Below, piece after piece: positions 59,658 through 64,000 of a stretch of 64,000 bases of DNA. The DNA comes from Streptomyces roseus (GTDB lineage Bacteria; Actinomycetota; Actinomycetes; Streptomycetales; Streptomycetaceae), in NCBI RefSeq assembly GCF_001044425.1, contig NZ_LFML01000016.1, positions 1 to 64,000 on the forward strand. Direction: 5' to 3'. A program made the position numbers and the translations under genes. The notes beneath the pieces are model-generated. The model did not search any database. It saw only the letters and a program-made list of their open reading frames with translations, and was not told the origin of the DNA. Within the stretch, counting starts at the first letter, position 1. Every line of letters starts with the position of its first letter.

Positions 59658-60245
59658 ATGAACGAGGTCATGGACGAGCGGGAGCGCGAGGAGTGCGTCG
59701 CGGCGGGATTCGCGGCGGGCGACGAGCGGTGCATGGAGGCGGTCTACCGGCGCTGGCGGCCGCTGGTGCACGCGCTCGCCTACCGGTACCTGGGCGACGA
59801 GCGGGAGGCGGAGGACGTCACCCAGCAGGTGTTCCTTGCCGCCTGGCGCGGCCGGCACCGCTACCGCCCCGGGCCCGGCGGTCTCGGGGCCTGGATCACC
59901 GGCATCACCCGCCACAAGGTGGCCGACGCTCTGGAGGCGCGGACCCGCAGGGCCCGGGTGGCGGCGGCCGCCGTACGCACCTCGCCCGGCGCGGGCGAGC
60001 GGTTCGGGGGGCCGGCACGCCAGGAGGCGGAGCAGGTCCTGGACCGGGTGCTGGTGCTCGGGGAGCTCGCCCGGCTGCCGTCCGAGCAGCGGCGGGTGCT
60101 GCACCTCGCCTTCTACGCGGACCTGACCCAGACCCAGATCGCGGACCGCACGGGGCTGCCGCTGGGCACCGTCAAGAGCCATATGCGAAGGGCCCTGCAC
60201 CGCCTGCGGGGGTCGCTCCCGCAGGCGGTACGAGTGGCTCGATGA
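59658..60245 (+). CDS. ECF-type RNA polymerase sigma factor
   Basis: 195 residues. Sigma-2 AVYRRWRPLVHALAYRYLGDEREAEDVTQQVFLAAWRGRHRYRPG and sigma-4 RLPSEQRRVLHLAFYADLTQTQIADRTGLPLGTVKSHMRRALHRLR. Helix 2.4 KVADALEARTRR suggests recognition of a non-canonical -10. No anti-sigma gene is next to it, which is unusual. Convergent with the photolyase gene; light- or stress-linked control of the photolyase operon is a possibility by context only. ATG 59658 with GAGG eight bases upstream. Confidence 0.92.
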   Translation: MNEVMDEREREECVAAGFAAGDERCMEAVYRRWRPLVHALAYRYLGDEREAEDVTQQVFLAAWRGRHRYRPGPGGLGAWITGITRHKVADALEARTRRARVAAAAVRTSPGAGERFGGPARQEAEQVLDRVLVLGELARLPSEQRRVLHLAFYADLTQTQIADRTGLPLGTVKSHMRRALHRLRGSLPQAVRVAR

Positions 60246-60260
60246 CCGCGAGCGCGGACG

Positions 60261-60279
60261 CGGGCCGCCACGCGGCCCG
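60261..60279. terminator. 8-bp hairpin between convergent sigma and photolyase genes
   Basis: CGGGCCGC and GCGGCCCG pair around CAC in a 43-bp convergent gap. Confidence 0.6.
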
Positions 60280-60288
60280 TACGGCCCT

Positions 60289-61677
60289 CTACTCCGCCCC
60301 CCGCCCGCGCCGGAACCGGTCGAGCCCTTCGGCCAGTTCCACGATCGGGTCCGGGTAGTCGTACCGGGCCCGCTCCGGCCCGGACAGCCGCCAGGGCTCG
60401 TGCACCCTGGGGGCGTCCAGCCCGGCGAGCTCGGGGACCCAGCGGTGGACGTACCGCCCCGAAGGGTCGTAACGCAGGCCCTGGCGCACCGGGTTGAGCA
60501 CCCGGTTGGGCCGGGTGTCGGTGCCCGTACCGGCCACCCACTGCCAGTTGAGCTGGTTGTTGGCCAGGTCCCCGTCCACGAGGAGGTCCAGGAAGTGGCG
60601 GGCTCCGATCCGCCAGTCCACGTACAGGGTCTTGGTGAGGAAGCTGGCGGCGAGAAGCCGGCCTCGGTTGTGCATCCAGCCCTCGTCGCGGAGCTGGCGC
60701 ATGGCCGCGTCGACCACCGGATAGCCGGTGCGGCCCTCCTTCCAGGCCTCGATCTCCTCCTCGGCGGTCGCGCCGGTGCGCCAGTGGTCCCGGCGGTCGC
60801 GGTAGTCCCGTACGGCCGCCTCGGGGCGGGCGGCGAGCACTTGGTGGTGGAAGTCGCGCCAGCACAGCTGCCGGACGAACGCCTCGGCGCCGGGGTCCCC
60901 GGCCGGGCCCGTGGCGGCGGCGCGGGCGCGGTGGACCGCCTCGGTGGGCGAGAGGGTGCCGAAGTGCAGGTGCGGGGAGAGGCGTGAGGTGGCGTCCCCG
61001 GCCAGGTCGTCGTGGGAGTCCTCGTAGCGGGAGAGGCCCGCGCGCAGCCAGCGCCTGAGGAGGTCGCGGCCTTCGCGCTCGCCGCCCCGGGCCAGGCTCG
61101 GGGAGACCCCGGTGAGGTCCGCGCGCCGCGGCAGCGGCTCGGAGCCGATGCCGTCGGGCACGCGGACCGAGCGCGGTGCGCCGGCGACGGCGCGGAGCGG
61201 CAGATCGGACCAGCGGCGGAAGTACGGGGTGAACACGGCGAAGTGGTCGGAGCCGGCCGGTAGCGCGGCCCCGGGGGCGGCCACCGTGATCACCGCTTCG
61301 TGCACGTAGAGCCGCACGCCCTCGGCTTCGAGGGCGGTGCGCAGCCGTTCCTCGCGGGCGTGGGCGTAGCCGCTGACCCCGGCCGCCATGTGGACCTCGT
61401 CGGCGTCGCACTCCCGGACGAGGGCGAGGACTTCGGCCACGACCTCGCCGGAGCGCAGGAACAGGCGGCCGCCGCGCTCGCGCAGTCCGGCGTCGAGGTC
61501 GCCCAGGCAGTCGGCGAGGAAGGCGAGCCGGTTGGGCGCGGCGAAGCCGGCCGCGTCGACGGCCCGGTCGCGGACGAAGAGCGGCACCACCCGGTCGCAG
61601 GAGGAGAGGGCCGCGCGCAGCGGCGGGTGGTCGTGCAGGCGCAGGTCGGAGGTGTACAGGACCACCGCGACGTTCAT
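60289..61677 (-). CDS. phr: Deoxyribodipyrimidine photolyase (cryptochrome/photolyase family)
   Basis: 462 residues from ATG 61677. N-terminal alpha/beta antenna domain (VVLYTSDLRLHDHPPLRAALSSCDRVVPLFV) and C-terminal FAD domain: LSRYEDSHDDLAGDATSRLSPHLHFGTLSP, FVRQLCWRDFHHQVL, TGYPVVDAAMRQLRDEGWMHNRGRLLAASFLTK and GDLANNQLNWQWVAGTGTDTRPN. Class I CPD photolyase architecture. Repairs UV pyrimidine dimers using blue light. The start codon overlaps the stop of the upstream gene (ATGA), giving translational coupling. Confidence 0.93.
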   Translation of the reverse strand: MNVAVVLYTSDLRLHDHPPLRAALSSCDRVVPLFVRDRAVDAAGFAAPNRLAFLADCLGDLDAGLRERGGRLFLRSGEVVAEVLALVRECDADEVHMAAGVSGYAHAREERLRTALEAEGVRLYVHEAVITVAAPGAALPAGSDHFAVFTPYFRRWSDLPLRAVAGAPRSVRVPDGIGSEPLPRRADLTGVSPSLARGGEREGRDLLRRWLRAGLSRYEDSHDDLAGDATSRLSPHLHFGTLSPTEAVHRARAAATGPAGDPGAEAFVRQLCWRDFHHQVLAARPEAAVRDYRDRRDHWRTGATAEEEIEAWKEGRTGYPVVDAAMRQLRDEGWMHNRGRLLAASFLTKTLYVDWRIGARHFLDLLVDGDLANNQLNWQWVAGTGTDTRPNRVLNPVRQGLRYDPSGRYVHRWVPELAGLDAPRVHEPWRLSGPERARYDYPDPIVELAEGLDRFRRGRGAE

Positions 61678-63305
61678 GGGTTCTCTCGCTCCGCGTCGGG
61701 GCTGGGGGGACGCTTGTCGTCGGGTACTTCGGCGGACGGGACCCGGTCGGATGCGGACACGAGGGGCGGATGCGCGGCGGCCTCCTCGTCCAGGCGCTTC
61801 GCCGCGCGGGCGATGTTGCGGGCCATGCCGCCGAAGACGATGGAGTGGAAAGGCGACACGCTCCACCAGTAGACGTGGCCGAGCACCCCGTGCGGGTGGA
61901 ACAGAGCCCGCTGGCAGTAGCGGGCGCCCGCCGCGCCTTCGCCCCCGATCCGGTCCTGCGGCGAGGGAGGCGCCGGGTCCGCGCGCATCTCCAGCCACGC
62001 CAGCCCCGGCAGCCTCATCTCGGCGCGCAGCCGCAGCAGATGGCCCGGTTCGATCTCCTCGACCCGCCAGAAGTCCAGGGAGTCCCCCACCCGCAGCCGC
62101 GACGCGTCGCGCCGGCCGCGCCGGATGCCGACCCCGCCGACGAGCCGGTCGAGCCAGCCCCGTACGGCCCACGCCAGAGGGAAGGAGTACCAGCCGTTCT
62201 CGCCGCCGATCCCCTCCACCACCCGCCACAGCGCGGCGGGCGAGGCGTCGACCGGGCATTCGCGCCGGTCGGAGTAGAGGCTCCCGCCCGCCCAGTCGGG
62301 GTCGGTCGGCAGCGGGTCGCTCGGCGCGCCGGGCAGGGAGGCCGAGGACCAGCGGGTGGTCACGTCCGCCTCGCGCACCCGCCGCAAGGCCAGCGAAACG
62401 GCCCGGTCGACGCCGATCGGGGCGCCGGGCGGGTCGGGGACGTACCGGGCGATGTCGTGTTCCGCGCACACGACCTCGTGGCGCAGGGATTCGGCGAGCG
62501 GCCGGGCCAGGGCCCGCGGCACGGGCGTGACCAGGCCGATCCAGTGGCTGGACAGCCTCGGGGTCAGCATCGGGACGCGCAGGATCAGGCGGTGGGGCAG
62601 CGCTGCGACGACCGCGTAGCGGCGCATCATCTCCTCGTACGTGAGCACGTCGGGCCCGCCGACGTCGAACGCCCGGCTCACCTCGGGCGGCATGGCGGCG
62701 CTGCCGACGAGGTAGCGCAGCACGTCGCGGACGGCGATCGGCTGGACACGGGTGCCGACCCAGCTGGGGGTGACCATGACGGGGAGCCGCTCGGTCAGGT
62801 AGCGCAGCATTTCGAAGGAGGCCGAGCCGGAGCCGATGATGACGGCGGCGCGCAGGACGGTCGTCGGCACCCCGGAGCCGAGGAGGATCTCGCCGACCTC
62901 GGCGCGGGAGCGCAGGTGCGGGGAGAGCTCGCGGACCGGGATCCCGGCCGGGGTGAGGCCGCCGAGGTAGACGATGCGGCCGACGCCCGCCGCGCGGGCC
63001 TGCTCGGCGAAGATGCGGGCGGCGGTGCGGTCGCGGTCCTCGAATCCGGAACCGCCGCCGAGGGCGTGGACCAGGTAGTAGGCGACGTCGATGCCGCGCA
63101 GGGCGTCCGCGACGGACTCGGCGTCCGTGACGTCGCCGCGGACGATCTCCACGCGCCCGGCCCAGGGATGGTCGCGCAACTTCTCGGGGGACCGGGCCAG
63201 GCACCGGACGCGGTATCCGGCGTCGAGGAGCTCGGGCACCAGACGCCCTCCGATGTAGCCGGTGGCCCCGGTGACCAGGCAGTGCAGACCGGTGGTGGCC
63301 GTCAT
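61674..63305 (-). CDS. NAD(P)H-binding epimerase-like / DUF2867 fusion protein
   Basis: 543 residues from ATG 63305, with GGAGAG four to five bases upstream. The N-terminal atypical SDR domain (LVTGATGYIGGRLVPELLDAGYRVRCLARSPEKL; DVAYYLVHALGGG; GRIVYLGGL) is followed from about residue 340 by a DUF2867 START-like domain (GGENGWYSFPLAWAVRGWLDRLVGGVGIRRGRRD; LRLRAEMRLPGLAWLEM; FHPHGVLGHVYWWSVSPFHSIVFGGMARNI). Cytosolic oxidoreductase or ligand-binding protein of unknown substrate. Coupled by a 4-bp ATGA overlap to the photolyase gene, so a role under light or UV exposure is inferred. Confidence 0.9.
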   Translation of the reverse strand: MTATTGLHCLVTGATGYIGGRLVPELLDAGYRVRCLARSPEKLRDHPWAGRVEIVRGDVTDAESVADALRGIDVAYYLVHALGGGSGFEDRDRTAARIFAEQARAAGVGRIVYLGGLTPAGIPVRELSPHLRSRAEVGEILLGSGVPTTVLRAAVIIGSGSASFEMLRYLTERLPVMVTPSWVGTRVQPIAVRDVLRYLVGSAAMPPEVSRAFDVGGPDVLTYEEMMRRYAVVAALPHRLILRVPMLTPRLSSHWIGLVTPVPRALARPLAESLRHEVVCAEHDIARYVPDPPGAPIGVDRAVSLALRRVREADVTTRWSSASLPGAPSDPLPTDPDWAGGSLYSDRRECPVDASPAALWRVVEGIGGENGWYSFPLAWAVRGWLDRLVGGVGIRRGRRDASRLRVGDSLDFWRVEEIEPGHLLRLRAEMRLPGLAWLEMRADPAPPSPQDRIGGEGAAGARYCQRALFHPHGVLGHVYWWSVSPFHSIVFGGMARNIARAAKRLDEEAAAHPPLVSASDRVPSAEVPDDKRPPSPDAERENP

Positions 63306-63392
63306 CGCTCTCTCCGTTCGTCGACGTGTGCCCGTAAGGGATTCCGGGTGACCGCTGGTCGCGGATGCGGCGGTCCGCCACAAAGGGCACCG

Positions 63393-63413
63393 CTCTGGGC
63401 CATTGGTACAGTC
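63393..63413. promoter_or_regulatory. Lrp/AsnC autoregulatory site candidate (CTCTGGGCCATTGGTACAGTC)
   Basis: It overlaps TACAGT (63407-63412), the probable -10 of the leaderless Lrp/AsnC gene, and sits in the divergent gap with the photolyase operon. It shares 17 of 21 positions with 55834-55854. Confidence 0.65.
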
Positions 63414-63418
63414 ACGGC

Positions 63419-63898
63419 ATGGCGGTGGACGAGCTCGACACCCGGATCCTGCGTCTGCTGATGGAACAGCCGCGCACCAGCGTCCGCGAGTACGCGCGGA
63501 TCCTCGGGGTGGCGCGGGGCACTCTGCAGGCCCGGCTGGACCGGCTGGAGCGCACCGGGGTGATCACGGGAACCGGTCCGGTCCTCTCCCCCGCGGCGCT
63601 GGGGCATCCGGTGCTGGCCTTCGTGCACATCGAGGTCACCCAGGGGCACCTGGACGAGGTGGGCGACGCCCTGGCCGCCGTACCCGAGATCATCGAGGCC
63701 TTCTCGATCACCGGCGGCGGTGACCTGCTGACCCGGGTCGCGGCCCGGGACAACGCCCATCTGGAGGATGTGATCCAGCAGCTGATCCGGCTGCCGGGCG
63801 TGGTGCGCACCCGTACGGAGGTGGCGCTGCGCGAGCGTGTCGCGCACCGTCTGCTGCCGCTGGTCGAGTCCGTGGGACGAGCAGCGCGCAAACCCTGA
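63419..63898 (+). CDS. Lrp/AsnC-family transcriptional regulator
   Basis: 159 residues. The HTH starts ELDTRILRLLMEQPRTSVREYARILGVARGTLQARLDRLERTGVI. The RAM (AsnC ligand) domain follows: PVLAFVHIEVTQGHLDEVGDALAAVPEIIEAFSITGGGDLLTRVAARDNAHLEDVIQQLIRLPGVVRTRTEVAL. It binds DNA as dimers or octamers in response to an amino acid. TACAGT six bases before the ATG and no ribosome site suggest a leaderless mRNA. Likely targets: itself, the divergent SDR/photolyase operon and the distant FUSC gene. Confidence 0.92.
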   Translation: MAVDELDTRILRLLMEQPRTSVREYARILGVARGTLQARLDRLERTGVITGTGPVLSPAALGHPVLAFVHIEVTQGHLDEVGDALAAVPEIIEAFSITGGGDLLTRVAARDNAHLEDVIQQLIRLPGVVRTRTEVALRERVAHRLLPLVESVGRAARKP

Positions 63899-63944
63899 CA
63901 GGATGGTCGGGAAAGGTACGCAACCGGCAGGACGGTCAGAACGG

Positions 63945-64000
63945 ATGATTTCCGTCATATTCGATCTCGACGGCACCCTCGTGGACAGCGAGCCGAACTA
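63945..64000 (+). CDS. HAD-superfamily hydrolase, truncated by window end
   Basis: The first 18 codons, MISVIFDLDGTLVDSEPN, carry the HAD motif I (DxDGT) with the cap-type V-D-S-E-P extension of the phosphoglycolate phosphatase / beta-phosphoglucomutase subfamily. The remainder lies outside the window. It is 46 bp after the Lrp/AsnC stop on the same strand and may be cotranscribed. Confidence 0.85.
   Translation, partial: MISVIFDLDGTLVDSEPN

Noticed and set aside
63320..63345. GGAAT...CGTC pair as an ECF sigma promoter before the SDR/photolyase operon
   Set aside because: The spacer is about 14 bases, shorter than usual ECF promoters, so sigma control could not be supported.
61678..63390. 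Long N-terminal extension that would fuse upstream sequence to the photolyase
   Set aside because: The extension is a frame-shifted shadow of the SDR/DUF2867 gene (Arg/Pro-rich). The photolyase domain starts normally at ATG 61677 with an ATGA overlap.
1..64000. tRNA, rRNA, CRISPR, IS or phage elements
   Set aside because: No tRNA-like cloverleaf, spaced identical repeats, transposase or integrase sequence was recognised by reading; a dedicated search would be needed to exclude small RNAs.

Overview
This is a high-GC actinobacterial chromosome segment, almost certainly Streptomyces. Third codon positions are strongly GC-biased, GTG and TTG starts are common, many genes look leaderless, and the gene content is typical of that genus (mycothiol-dependent maleylpyruvate-isomerase-fold enzyme, deazaflavin-dependent nitroreductase, Rv1733c-like protein, DUF6421, DUF6643, DUF305/LVIVD pair, WS/DGAT, cysteine-tipped leader peptide). 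I see no insertion sequence, phage, CRISPR array, rRNA or tRNA. The window reads as chromosome with densely packed single genes and short operons, separated by GC-rich hairpins, especially between convergent genes. No multi-gene antibiotic cluster is present.

Layout. 0-11.6 kb: HpnB-like glycosyltransferase, DUF6643, MOSC protein, Rv1733c-like membrane protein, a beta-helix/AAA+ fusion, a giant membrane protein with a lipase-like GHSQG motif, an SRPBCC protein, a Cds1-type cysteine desulfhydrase and an RsbW-like ATPase. 11.6-24 kb: ROK regulator with a minisatellite-encoded N-terminus, AlkB, mycothiol-dependent enzyme, small membrane protein, spherulin-4-like secreted protein, a TetR/deazaflavin-nitroreductase divergon with visible operators, geranylgeranyl reductase, M20 dipeptidase, MBL hydrolase, a P-loop/NUDIX fusion and a LacI regulator. 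24-31.7 kb: DUF6986 aldolase-like enzyme with a clear promoter and palindromic operator, etfB-etfA, and a sulfur/redox block (thioredoxin, cysteine-containing leader peptide, flavin reductase), then an acyltransferase, an alginate-lyase-family enzyme and a SUFU-domain gene that may be frameshifted.

31.7-45.8 kb: transglutaminase-like protein, the operon DUF6421-SDR-threonine aldolase, an LLM flavin enzyme divergent from a PadR regulator, GDPD, GNAT, DUF5134, an M56 metallopeptidase, a TetR regulator, the LVIVD/DUF305 divergent pair, ferredoxin-NADP reductase and an ArsR regulator. 45.8-64 kb: old yellow enzyme, WS/DGAT, beta-propeller protein, uracil-DNA glycosylase, a CbiX-like protein, a lactonase, a stand-alone bacterial nitric oxide synthase, two FUSC-family membrane proteins, a methyltransferase, a histidine phosphatase, an ECF sigma factor, a photolyase overlapping an NAD(P)-binding/DUF2867-type protein, an Lrp/AsnC regulator, and the start of a HAD hydrolase.

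The strongest new observations are regulatory. A near-identical 21-bp motif precedes both the Lrp/AsnC gene and, 7.5 kb away, the first FUSC gene. Two perfect 15-bp operator copies lie in the TetR/nitroreductase divergon. Elaborate inverted and direct repeats sit upstream of the old yellow enzyme, with related elements before the downstream ArsR gene. A leaderless, cysteine-containing leader peptide precedes the flavin reductase.
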